A stretch of DNA of 64,000 bases from Monoplex corrugatus (Eukaryota; Mollusca; Gastropoda; Littorinimorpha; Ranellidae), in NCBI GenBank assembly GCA_030674185.1, contig CM060305.1, forward strand, positions 165,943,258 to 166,007,257, written 5' to 3'. Below are positions 26,801 to 38,019 of the stretch, one piece after another. Each line of letters starts with the position of its first letter. Within the stretch, counting starts at the first letter, position 1. The notes under the pieces are model-generated. The model ran no database searches. It had not been told where the DNA came from and saw only the letters and a program-made list of their open reading frames with translations. A program made the position numbers and the translations under genes.

Positions 26801-28669
26801 GTGAGGTGATACCTTGACAAAGATGAAAAGAGAGTGGCCCTGTGAGGTGATACCTTGACAAAGATTAAAAGAGAGTGGCCCTGTGAGGTGATACCTTGAC
26901 AAAGATTAAAAGAGAGTGGCCCTGTGAGGTGATACCTTGACAAAGATGAAAAGAGAGTGGCCCTGTGAGGTGATACCTTGACAAAGATTAAAAGAGAGTG
27001 GCCCTGTGAGGTGATATCTTGACAAAGATGCAAAGAGAGTGGCCCTCTGAGGTGATACCTTGACAAAGATGAAAAGAGAGTGGCCCTTGAGGTGATACCT
27101 TGACAAAGATTAAAAGAGAGTGGCCCTCTTGAGGTGATACCTTGACAAAGATTAAAAGAGAGTGGCCCTGTGAGGTGATATCTTGACAAAGATTAAAAGA
27201 GAGTGGCCCTGTGAAGTGATACCTTGACAAAGATTAAAAGAGAGTGGCCCTGTGAGGTGATACCTTGACAAAGATTAAAAGAGAGTGGCCCTGTGAGGTG
27301 ATACCTTGACAAAGATTAAAAGAGAGTGGCCCTGTGAGGTGATACCTTGACAAAGATTAAAAGAGAGTGGCCCTCTTGAGGTGATACCTTGACAAAGATT
27401 AAAAGAGAGTGGCCCTGTGAGGTGATATCTTGACAAAGATTAAAAGAGAGTGGCCCTGTGAGGTGATACCTTGACAAAGATGAAAAGAGAGTGGCCCTCT
27501 TGAGGTGATACCTTGACAAAGATGAAAAGAGAGTGGCCCTGTGAGGTGATACCTTGACAAAGATTAAAAGAGAGTGGCCCTGTGAGGTGATACCTTGACA
27601 AAGATGAAAAGAGAGTGGCCCTGTGAGGTGATACCTTGACAAAGATGAAAAGAGTGGCCCTGTGAGGTGATACCTTGACAAAGATTAAAAGAGAGTGGCC
27701 CTCTTGAGGTGATACCTTGACAAAGATTAAAAGAGAGTGGCCCTGTGAGGTGATATCTTGACAAAGATTAAAAGAGAGTGGCCCTGTGAGGTGATACCTT
27801 GACAAAGATGAAAAGAGAGTGGCCCTGTGAGGTGATACCTTGACAAAGATTAAAAGAGAGTGGCCCTCTTGAGGTGATACCTTGACAAAGATTAAAAGAG
27901 AGTGGCCTTGTGAGGTGATACCTTGACAAAGATTAAAAGAGAGTGGCCCTGTGAGGTGATACCTTGACAAAGATCAAAAGAGAGTGGCATATGTCCTTAA
28001 GTGATATTGATCAGTAAATAGGTTCTTCAAAAACCATTAGGTAACTGTCAACATATAGCTTTCATTGTGGGAGTTGTTGAAGGCAAGCTGAAGAGGCCAG
28101 AGTCTGAATATTCACCACTTGTCTTGAAAACCAGCAAAGAGGTATTTCCTGCTTGTGCTCTTATTGATATTACTCGGGCATTATTAATTAGCCAGGTGAG
28201 ATGGCTGTCCTACCTTTTATCATGGCTCAGAAAATAGAAAGGGTTATGCAAATGGATGACATTGTCCGAAGTTTTTTGTTTCATATTAATCTAAGCTAAA
28301 TCTAAGCCAACCTTCAATCAGTATGTACCTGATTGAAACTGTCAATATATACTAACTAAACTGAGGGGGGGGGTTGTTTGTTTTTGTCTGTATTTTATTT
28401 GGGGGGGGGGGGGGGGGGGCAAAGGACTATCCATTTTTGTTGTCTGATTAAAGGTAACAGTAACAATAAGCTGTATATTTCAGAATATAAACATGAATGT
28501 CAGTGGTTTCTTTTATTATTTTTTTTTCTGTGGTTTGATGTTGTGTCCCTGTGTGGATTTTATGTTTATAACTTGTTGTTTTCTTAGAACGTTATAGTGT
28601 ACTAATATTGTGGCCCTGTCCCTCTCTCAATGCCTCCCTTTGGATTGGCTCTGGGCTGGTACACGGCAG
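20881..28669 (+). other. Intron E-F (7.8 kb) carrying the 41-bp minisatellite
   Basis: About half of the intron is the 41-bp array (24087-27989). The rest is AT-rich, with G runs near 28363-28371 and 28400-28419. Frames on the + strand between 21217 and 23762 are T-rich and not protein-like. Confidence 0.7.
24087..27989 (+). repeat. 41-bp minisatellite array, about 95 units
   Basis: The unit is GAGGTGATACCTTGACAAAG followed by ATTAAAAGAGAGTGGCCCTGT. Variants change ATTAAAAG to ATGAAAAG, ATGCAAAG or ACTAAAAG, ATACC to ATATC, and CCTGTGAGG to CCTCTTGAGG (42-bp unit). Marker variants recur in blocks: the ACTAAAAG + GAGGTAATACC + GGACCTCTT set appears near 25258, 26206 and 26452, showing higher-order duplication. 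Because 41 is not a multiple of three and the minus strand of the unit has no stops, all three minus frames are open for hundreds of codons. These are not genes. Confidence 0.98.
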
Positions 28670-31600
28670 AAGATCAACAAAGGCAGGAGGAAACAACAGC
28701 AGCAGCAACAGAAATTGCTGAACCAGAGCTCACCATTGTTCCCTCTCAGACTGAGCATATAGAACGAGAACCTAGGCCTTTGTCTGAAGATGCAGACCAA
28801 CGCACAACCAAGGACAGTGAACTTGAACAGACTCCTTACACTGATGACACAAGGCAACCTGTCAGTGAGCATGTCACACAAGTCATGGAACAAACAACAA
28901 TTGAAGATGAATATCGCAAAACTGACACTGAAATCACAGAGAAAGAAGATGTCTACATTGAGAGACTGGTCCACAAAGAAGAATATCATGTTGCTGCCAG
29001 TGAGATGCACAAAGAGGAAGAAACTGAGAGTGTTTCTGAAGATGTCAGTTTTGTTGAGAAATATGAAGTGACACAAGAACCTTCTAAGGAAACCAGGCAG
29101 TTTGATGTGGTGGAAAAACAAACGGAATCCTCATCAGCTGTACTGTCTATGGCTGCAGTGTGTGTGGTACCTGAAGAGGAGGAGGTGGAAGAAACAGTAG
29201 AGTCTACACAGGTTCCTGAAACTAAGACTGCAGTTCGCCTTGTACCTGAAGAGGAAGAGGCTGTTGAAGAAGCTATCAAACCTGAAGAGGCTGCTCCTGC
29301 TCCTCAAGCTGATGTTTGTCTTGTTCCAGCTGAAGATGAGATTGAAGAAGAAACAATAGAAATTTCTCAAGGTCTGGTCTCTGAGGCAGGCACATGTCTT
29401 GTTCCTGAAGATGAAGACATTGTAGAGGAAACTGTGGAAATTTCCCAAGCTCCTCTTTCTGAGGCAGGGACATGTCTCATTTCTGAAGAAGGAATTTCAG
29501 AAGAAACAATAGAAATTTCACAAGCTCCTGTTTCTGAGGCAGGAACATGCCTTGTTCTTGAAGATGAAGATATCATGGACAAAACAGTGGAAATTTCACA
29601 CATTCCTCTGTCTGAAGCTGGGACATGCATCGTTCCCACAGAGGAGGAGGTTGAAGAAGTAGTTGTGCAGCCTCAACAGTTGTCTGCCCATGAGACCTCA
29701 ATTTTAGTCCAGGAAGAGACGACAGCAGAAATTTCACGAGCTCCATTGTCTGAAGCAGGGACATGCCTTGTTCCTGAGGAAGAAGAAATTGAAGAAGTAG
29801 TCTTGCAGCCTCAGCAGTCGTTTGTCCATGAGACTGCAGTTTGCCTTATCCCAGAAGTGGAAATCCAGGAAGAAACCATTGAAGTCAAGGAAGCACCATC
29901 TGCTCCTGAAGCTGCCATTTGTGTAGAGCCATGTGAAGAACCCATCAAACCTGAAGAGGCTCCTCCCGCTCCTCAAGCTGATGTTTGTCTTGTTCCAGCT
30001 GAAGATGAGATTGAAGAAGAAATAGTGGAAATTTCCAAAGTTCAAAGCACTGAGGCAGGGACATGTCTTGTTCCTGAAGAGGAGGAAGTCAAAGAAGAAA
30101 CAGTAGAAGTTTCACAGGCTCCAGTCTTTGAGGCAGGGACATGTCTTGTTCCTGAAGAGGAGGAGGTCAAAGAAGAAACAGTAGAAGTTTCACAGGCTCC
30201 AGTGTTTGAGGCAGGGACATGTCTTGTTCCTGAAGAGGAGGAAGTCAAAGAAGAAACAGTAGAAGTTTCACAGGCTGCAGTCTTTGAGGCAGGGACATGT
30301 CTTGTTCCTGAAGAGGAGGAAGTCAAAGAAGAAACAGTAGAAGTTTCACAGGCTCCAGTGTTTGAGGCAGGGACATGTCTTGTTCCTGAAGAGGAGGAAG
30401 TCAAAGAAGAAACAGTAGAAGTTTCACAGGTCCAGTGTTTGAGGCAGGGACATGTCTTGTTCCTGAAGAGGAGGAGGTCAAAGAAGAAACAGTAGAAGTT
30501 TCACAGGCTCCAGTGTTTGAGGCAGGGACATGTCTTGTTCCTGAAGAGGAGGAAGTCAAAGAAGAAACAATAGAAGTTTCACAGGCTCCAGTGTCTGAGG
30601 CAGGGACATGTCTTGTTCCTGAAGAGGAAGAAATCGAAGAAGTGGTACAGCCTCAGCAAATGACCATCCTTGAGACTTCCACTTGTCTTGTGCCAGAAGA
30701 AGAAGTCCAGGAAGAGACGGTAGAAATTTCACAAGCTCCATCGTCCGAGGCTGGGACGTGTCTCGTTCCTGAGGAAGAAGAGATTGAAGAAGAAGTAGTG
30801 CAACCTCAGCAGCCATCAGCCCATGAGGCTGCCATTTCTCTTGTCCTGGAAGAGGAAGTCATGGAAAAGACCATTGAAAGAACAGAAGCACCATCTGCTC
30901 CTGAGGCTGGAGTTTGTGTTGTGCCAGAGGAAGAAGAGCTGGAGATGCAGGACAGAAAAGAAGAAGATGACACTGACTTTGCCTATACTGAAACTGCTCA
31001 GACTGATGTGTGTGTGACCAGTGAAGAATTGAAGGAAGTGCATGAAGCTGTAGAAGCAAGAGCTGAGGCAGAAACAAGTGTTGTTCTAGTAGATGACAAA
31101 ACCAAAGGTATCCCAGTTGTGAGACCAGACATAACAGATCACCAAACAAGAGAAGACACTGACTATGACGAAGAGGGTGATGAAGACTGGGAAATACTGG
31201 AAAAGGAAGACTTGACCGAAGAAGAACATGTTGCTGCTATGAATGAAGCACTGATGCAAGTTTCTGATTCAAAAGATACATACAGGGAGACAGAAGACAC
31301 CCAGCTTCATGTTGTAGAAACACAGGCATACCAACAAGCAGAAGAACGTTATGATTCTCAGTTCACTGACAGTTATCAGTATGAACAGATAACAGAGCAG
31401 GAGTTCCAGGTTACTAAATTTGAAACTGAACACTTACTTGACCAAGGTGCTACTGAGCCAAAAGATATTTCTGATGAAAAACAAGTGGAAAAATCAGAAC
31501 GAATCTCCTCAGCATTGCCAGTGTCAGAACCTTCAGCAGTAGAAATGGTGGAGACAGAGGACCAAAAAGAAAAGGTAGATGTTTTTGACAGAATGGTCGA

Positions 31601-34600
31601 AGAAGATAAGGAAGTTGAGGACTCTGATGTGAAGCTGACCGGCTCCAAACCATCAGAAACCAGCTTAGACATGTCTGAAGTCGTAGGTATCCTTGATGAC
31701 ACAGACAAAACATATGAAAACAAAATAGATGAGGTCATCATGATTGAAGCTCGGGAAGAGATGGAAGGTGAAGCCCTTGAGGTTTGTGTGGCAAGACAAT
31801 CTCCAGACTCAGACAAAGAAACAGAAGAACTGGATGCACGTTTTCAGGAACCATATGTACAGGTGCAGCCAGAAATGTATCATGATGTCCAGTATAAAGT
31901 TGATGAGCTGTATGAGCAGATAGAGACAGAGGAGAAGGAAATTTGCCAAGAAATCCCTGATGAAACTGAACAAGAAAATGTCTGTATTGAAGATCAGGTA
32001 CATGTGACTGCCCAGGCTACTATGGAAACAGTAGAGGGAGTGGCCACAGAACAAGAAATGGCTGACTCTCCAGGCTCAAAGATATCTGATATCTCACCTG
32101 TTCGTGAAGAGCAGATGGAACCTGTGCCTGCCACAGAATATGCACAAAGCATACAACAGGAATCCTACACTGTTCAGGGAGAGTCACAAAAGAGCTATGA
32201 ACAGATGAGCTATGCTGAGTACAAGACTGAGACTGTGACAACAACATTTGAAGAATTCAGACATGAAACTATTTCAGAGTCAACCAGTCAACTGCAAGAA
32301 GAAAAGCAGTTAGTAGTTAAACCTCAAGAGCCAGAAGGAGAATCTGAACCTTTCAGAGAGACCATCTCAGATGCGCCTACCCACACTGATGATCTTCTGA
32401 TTGCTGCCATGCCTGATGTACCTCAGAGAAGTCCACATGTCTCTTCCTCCGATGATGATGGAGAAGGAGAAGAAAGAAAAGAGGATACAGACAGGGTACC
32501 CAGTGAACAGCAAGTAGAACAACAGCAAATATTTGCACAGCGGCAAGAACCTGATACTCAGGAGTATGACTCAGACATTAGCAGTGAGAAATATGAGCTA
32601 GAAAGCAAAGTGGTTGAAGTAGCAGATGCTCAAGTTGTACAGACTGCAGAACAATTACAAGAGAAAAAGTCTGATGATGAATCAGAAGAAGACTTTGTTG
32701 AAACATGTGAACAATTCAATCAGGAAATGGCTGAACTGGATGTTTCACCAGTTGAAGAAAGTCCCCCTGATGTAGCTGAGCTGGATCAAGAGATTGAAGA
32801 GCAGGATGCTCTGACTCAAGCTCTCATGTTCCAGTATCACGTTGGTGTGACCAAAGAACAGCACATGACACACTTTGAAATGGCGGAAGAGGTGGAGTAT
32901 GCTGTTCCTGATTTCAGGGAAGGTGAATCAGATTACGAGTCAGAGGAAGAGGGAGATGTTGCTTTAGAAACATTCGATGTGACAGTGGATGACAAAGATG
33001 AAGAAGATGCTCAGTTTGTGATAGCTCAAGAGGGAACAGGTCAACTCATTCGTGTAGAAAGTACTGAGAAACAACATTCTGAGAAATATGAAGAAGAACT
33101 TGCAGAAAAACAAAGAGAAGAGCAGCCAGAGGAGTTCTCTCAGTTAGAGACGACACAAAGCTTACAGCAAAGTGAGTCATACCAAGAAAGACACATCAGC
33201 AAAGAGGAAGCCATTGTGAGCAGCAGAGATCTCTATGGAATGGATGTTCAGGGAGCAGAAGGGTTCACACAGGAATGTCCAGAAGACAGACAAGACATTG
33301 ACATGTCCCGAAGCAGTGAAAGCACAGAGGTTCAGATGGCTAGCTCTGGAGAAGGCTTGCTTGTTGAGCCTTACCCACAAGAGTATGACATAATGGCTAT
33401 CAGTGGTGCAACAGAAGGAGACCAGTTCAGAGAACCTGACTATACAGACATGTTTGAAACCCATGATGAAGGAGAAACTTCTGATCATGATGACTTGTAT
33501 GAGGGGTATTCAGATGAAAGTGAAGAGGAGCTCAAACCTCTCAAAATTCCTGTGGAAGATAGTCCAACAGAACAGCCTACAACAGACTTCCTTGAGGACA
33601 CAATGGAGCAGGCAGAGAGACCTGACATTGAAGCAGGAGACTCTAGGCAGTCACCTGTATATGACAGGTCACCAGAAGAGGAAGTCTATCGCTCACCAAC
33701 AGACGAGCAGCTGGATGACAGACCATTTGATTCACCACTCCAAGAAGAGCTTGTTGAAGAGGACAAACACCTAATGCCTTCTCCTGAACCACAGAAAGAA
33801 GTAAAAGGTCAGGCTGAACAGGTTGCTGTCTCTGGTATCCTAGCTGAGCTTCAGGACATTGAACAGTTTGCTGGCCAAGAACAGTCTGATGAAGAACTAG
33901 AAGATGACTTAGGACAATATGAAGAGGAAGAAGAACAGGAGCAGTTGACCAAATCAGAACAACAGCTTGCAGAAGCCATTATTGTCACAGACCAGTTTGT
34001 AGACAGAAAAGAGAGTTTCACTACAGAAGAAAGAGATGTGTCTGTACCAATACAGACAGTAGACCAGCAGGAGGATGTCACCACAGAACAAAGAGACGAG
34101 TCTGTGCCAGTAGAGTCAACAGAGCAAGAAGAAGAAGAGGATGAGCTGACTACAAATGTGTATGTTGACAGAACAGAACGTTTCATTGAAGAACCGATTG
34201 AAACTATAACACCTGGTGGTGACTCAACAGCAAATGGTTTCATATCTGGAACAACAGACATGGACAGTTCAGGCACTGGTGCCGCAGAGCCAGTCATTGA
34301 AGAGGGACATCTGTCAGCTCAAAGCAGTCTATCTGAACATGATGCTCAATATCCAGAATACATGGATGAACATCATCTGTCTCTTCATCCACCCCTTTAC
34401 CCATCATCTTCCACTGAGGTTCAGGACCGCTCACGTACACCATCTGACATAGAGATTGAGGAGCCTGCTCAAAATGGAATGACAGCTGCTGCCGGTGCCA
34501 CTGGTAGTTATACCTCAGAAATAACTTCAGGTTCCCAAAGCTACTTGTCAGAAAGTACAATGTCTCGGATGTCAGAATCTGACTACACATCTCACAGTGA

Positions 34601-35085
34601 AACATGGGCTGCTTCAGAGTGCACTATGACTGGTTCTGAATTTGAACATGAAGGCAGGATTACAGTTGATACTTCCGAATTGATCCACACTGAGGAGAAA
34701 ATTGAAGATAGCTACCAAGAATCTGATGAAGCAAAACCACAAATGGATACTTTAGATCGACCAATGTCACCATCAGAATATACTTTGATCACATCTCATG
34801 ACCAGGATCGCATGATGCAGATCCTTGACCTTCAAGCACAAAAGCCAGCAGAAGAGCAGTCAGAGGAAGAAGAGGAGGAGGAGGAAGAGGATGAGATGGA
34901 CAGGGACAGCCTGCTGTCTGAAGAATCAGATGAAGTGATGAGTGACGATGAGCAGGGTTCAGAACGTCCTCCTTCCCCCACAGAATATACGCTAATTGCT
35001 TCCCAGGACCAGGAGGCTCTCACTCAGGTGTTGGGACTGCAAGCTGAAAGTCTACCACTAGAAGCCCTGCATGTAGATACTCAAG
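28670..35085 (+). CDS. Giant ankyrin tail, giant exon F (6.4 kb; one 1-base deletion near 30430)
   Basis: The acceptor is GGTACACGGCAG ending at 28669, behind a CT-rich tract. The donor is CTCAAG|GTATTA (GT at 35086). The observed length is 6416 nt; restoring one missing base gives 6417, so the exon is phase 1-1 with about 2139 codons. The product is extremely acidic and disordered. In order: a Glu-rich lead (28670-29148); about 24 copies of a 26-residue C-L-V-P-E-E repeat (29149-30955); an acidic D-E-D-W-E-I-L-E-K-E-D-L segment (about 31179-31214) that looks like a GABARAP/LC3-interacting motif; a long Glu/Gln-rich region; and two S-P-[ST]-E-Y-T-L-I repeats (about 34767 and 34977). It corresponds in kind to the giant exons of neuronal ankyrins. 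The frame break is most likely a consensus error, but a real disabling allele cannot be excluded. Confidence 0.9.
29149..30955 (+). repeat. 26-residue (78-bp) protein-coding repeat, about 24 units
   Basis: The unit is approximately A-G-T-C-L-V-P-E-E-E-E-V, K-E-E-T-V-E-V-S-Q-A-P-V-F-E. Outer units are diverged (for example A-A-V-C-V-V-P, T-A-V-C-L-I-P). Inner units starting at 30052, 30130, 30208, 30286, 30364, 30441 and 30519 are nearly identical at DNA level, spaced exactly 78 bp except one 77-bp step that marks the frameshift. Confidence 0.95.
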
Positions 35086-35649
35086 GTATTAAACATTTCT
35101 ACTTTTTTGCTTTTAAGGGATGGGTGGGGCATTTTATTTTGTGTGACTGACACTGAAATGCTTCTCTTCATTCCGCCATCCCCCCCTTAAGTTATCTACT
35201 TAAAAGTTTCATTCCCAGTAACTATTCTGCTTTGCTGTGATTTTTTTACTCTTGTTTTTGAGGGTTAAGAGGGAGAGTATTTTGAGATGCAGTGCCTTTT
35301 TACATTTAGGTGTCTACTTAATTGCTTGATTCCTAAGAGAACTAATTTGCTGTGAATAGTTGTTCAGATGAATAATTAAAATCATTCTACATTTTCTTCA
35401 GGTTACATTTTTTTCTCATATTATTTGAAAAATCATTGATTAGCTTTTGTGCTATCAGGCTAAGAAAATATATTTTGATATGCAATTCCCTCTGCCACTT
35501 GCCTCATTTTGACATCTCATCTGCTCTGTCCGCTGAATAATAGAAATCCCATTATTTGTTAATGACAACCTCCTTTCCAAATCATGCTCAAAAGAAAAAG
35601 AAAGAAAGAAAGAAAACAGAGTTCTGCATCATTTTATATTGATCCTCAG
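35086..35649 (+). other. Intron F-G (564 bp)
   Basis: AT-rich, with a short AAAGAAAGAAAG run near 35590-35615. No other feature seen. Confidence 0.8.
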
Positions 35650-36030
35650 AACCACTTAGCACAGCAGTGACTGCGAGAGACAAGGATGAAACAGAGGAGC
35701 TGAGAATACAAACAGAACTGGAACTCCAGTCATCAGGATCCAGTGAGCAGGCAGTCATCCAGTTACTGGATTCTGTGGACAACACAGTGTCCAACATCAG
35801 TTCTGACCGGGAGTTTGAGAAAGACTCTGACTTACAGAAAGACTTTGAAGCTCCACTGGAGCCTTCAGCTCCATACATGCCACCTTCTCCAGGTAGTGAG
35901 AACCTCTACCAAGAAATGTTCACCAAGGGTGACTTTTCAGAAGCTCACATGATGGGAGGACATGCTCCTGGTTTTGAGGATTACTACGCTGTTGGGATGG
36001 TTCCACAGGCAGCGGGTTTCACAGGAGAAG
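35650..36030 (+). CDS. Giant ankyrin tail, exon G (127 codons, phase 1-1)
   Basis: The acceptor is TATTGATCCTCAG ending at 35649 and the donor is GGAGAAG|GTGAGTC, close to consensus (GT at 36031). The exon is 381 nt, phase 1-1. It starts E-P-L-S-T-A-V-T-A-R-D-K-D-E-T-E-E-L-R and becomes less acidic at its end: S-E-N-L-Y-Q-E-M-F-T-K-G-D-F, then H-M-M-G-G-H-A-P-G-F-E-D-Y-Y-A-V-G-M. That aromatic and glycine-rich stretch is unusual for this protein and could be a binding site. No known domain is recognised. Confidence 0.85.
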
Positions 36031-36680
36031 GTGAGTCTTCTGGTCCTGCCACTGCTTCATTTTTCATGCACGGCTGTGCTTCATCTTGGATCCTCAGACT
36101 TTTTGTTTGTTTGTTTGTTTTTGCTGCTTTTTAAGCCTCCTCTGTTGCCTGGCCGGCCGTAAATAATTGCCCTGACAGTAAAGCATGATTCAAACATGAG
36201 TTAAGATTTACATTGCTTGGTCTTTAGACTCTTAAGGTGATGAGTTCACTTAGCTGTTGAAAACTGATCCACCAGCTGTGTGACTGGCCAGATGTGAAAT
36301 GCAGTGCTTCTGAAGCTGGAATCCATGAGTGAGAAAGTATCAGAGGACAGTCCTAGCGCACATGGAAAAATATACAGAATTTTTTATTACTGTGCATGCC
36401 TAGCATAGTGCAGTGTAGAACAGATAGAAGATACTATCTGCTTCATGCCAGCCCTAGGCCACCAATTTCTTTTTCTTTTCTTTTTTTTCTTTTTCCTTTT
36501 TTAATTCGTGATGGTATCTTTTCCTTATTTCTGTCTTCTTTTTTGCTCATTTGGCTGGTGTATTGTCATAGTGGTTGGTTCTTTCCTTTTTTATTATTTT
36601 ATTTTTTGGTCTCTATATTCTCTCTTATCACTAATGTCTTTAAGTTCACATCAGTTATGGATATCTTACATATATGTTTT

Positions 36681-36745
36681 ATAGTATATATTATTATATA
36701 TATATATTATATATATATATATTATATATATATATATATATCATT
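36681..36745 (+). repeat. (AT)n microsatellite
   Basis: Imperfect AT run with TATTATATAT interruptions. Confidence 0.95.
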
Positions 36746-37168
36746 ATATGTATGTGTGTTCCAAGTCAGTTAATATCTTTTATACATATATATGCGGTGC
36801 ATGTTTCAGTAGGAATTCTGGGACATTTTTTTTCAGTGCATTTGTACAAATATTTAAGAGTTGGCAAATGAAACCTATGTGTTGTCACATGAAACCTATG
36901 TGTTTTGATTCCCTGCACTGTCTTTGAACAGATTGTTTTTTAAAGCTTGAATGAAGGTATATTTTCAGTTCTGTCTTTCCAGTCTCTCTTTTTGTTTTCA
37001 AAATCTCTGATAAATCCACAATTGAAACGTTTTTGGAAATATGTTCTCATACCTCTATTATCCACCCTACCATCCTCTTGTTTCATTGCTAATTGTTGTA
37101 AATGGCAACTCTCAGTTCTGTTCATTTCTGTTAGTGCCTTTCTTTTTCTCTGGGCATTTTATTGATTC

Positions 37169-37170
<2 letters not shown>

Positions 37171-37250
<80 letters not shown>
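37171..37250 (+). repeat. (GT)n microsatellite, about 40 units
   Basis: Pure GT dinucleotide run in the intron between exons G and H. Confidence 0.98.
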
Positions 37251-37252
<2 letters not shown>

Positions 37253-37551
37253 GAGAGAGAGTTTGAGTGTGAGAGAAAGAAAGCAAAATCTGAATGGCCT
37301 GAGAAACATTAATCCATGATAATGTGTGAGACTAGGCGTGTTTATATTGTGTAAAAGTGTGATCAGTTGGATACATATATGCCTATTGCTCACATTTATT
37401 TTGTTCATGTTCAATTCTGATTGCCTTTTCCTGGAATCATTTTTGTCTGTATTTTTTTTCTTTTCATTAACTGACTTCTTTTTTATTGTACAGTGGCAGT
37501 TTCTGAAATTTTTTCTTTGCTTCTTTTGGTTGAATTTTTAAAACAAGTCTG

Positions 37552-37554
<3 letters not shown>

Positions 37555-37640
<86 letters not shown>
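37555..37640 (+). repeat. (CT)n microsatellite
   Basis: CT run with one TTCT interruption, about 260 bp upstream of exon H. Confidence 0.97.
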
Positions 37641-37644
<4 letters not shown>

Positions 37645-37899
37645 TGTCTTTTCTTTCACATTTCTTACTCCTGATTTTTTTGTTTAGTTTCTTGCATGAG
37701 TATAGTTTTTCTCTAATGTTTGTTTTTAACATTTTTTCTCTGAAAATGAACCATGTTTTTAAACAAAACATTTCTAAGGAGATGCTTGTGAAGACTGTCA
37801 GAATATTGTGAATAAAACTTGGTGACATAATTATGCAAAAATGATTATGTAAAAGCATCATGTTGGCTATCAAGGTGGCTAATAGAGGCTTTCTAACAG

Positions 37900-38019
37900 A
37901 AGGTGAGGTAATGGGAGCAGAAGCCCAACCTGAAGATTCCGACCTTGAGGAACACGATGATGACAAGTTAAGTTCATCCAGCTCTGACGCTGCTCAGCTT
38001 GAGGATGTGGAAGACCAAG
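37900..38019 (+). CDS. Giant ankyrin tail, exon H (40 codons, phase 1-1)
   Basis: The acceptor is GGCTTTCTAACAG ending at 37899; a second in-phase AG ends at 37920 and would shorten the exon by seven codons. The donor is GACCAAG|GTACAT (GT at 38020). The exon is 120 nt, phase 1-1. It encodes E-G-E-V-M-G-A-E-A-Q-P-E-D-S-D-L-E-E-H-D, then D-D-K-L-S-S-S-S-S-D-A-A-Q-L-E-D-V-E-D-Q. It is purely acidic and serine-rich, with D/E-flanked serines that resemble casein kinase 2 sites. No domain is recognised. Confidence 0.75.

Larger units (their letters stand above)
36031..37899 (+). other. Intron G-H (1.9 kb)
   Basis: Holds an AT microsatellite (36681-36742), a GT microsatellite (37171-37250) and a CT microsatellite (37555-37640). 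No exon seen. Confidence 0.7.

Noticed and set aside
23906..27970. Long minus-strand ORFs over the 41-bp array (M-S-R-Y-H-L-T-G-P-L-S-F type)
   Set aside because: They exist in all three frames because the unit has no minus-strand stop and 41 is not a multiple of three. They follow repeat borders rather than any gene signal.
24087..27989. CRISPR-like direct repeat array
   Set aside because: Units are contiguous with no unique spacers and the genome is eukaryotic. It is a minisatellite.
28630..28669. Upstream extension of giant exon F with an in-frame ATG at 28630
   Set aside because: The segment before 28670 is a CT-rich acceptor tract with non-acidic translation. The AG at 28668-28669 gives the expected phase 1 entry.
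30042..30404. Minus-strand 120-codon ORF of T-S-S-S-S-G-T-R-H-V-P-A-S repeats
   Set aside because: Antisense shadow of the 78-bp coding repeat of giant exon F.
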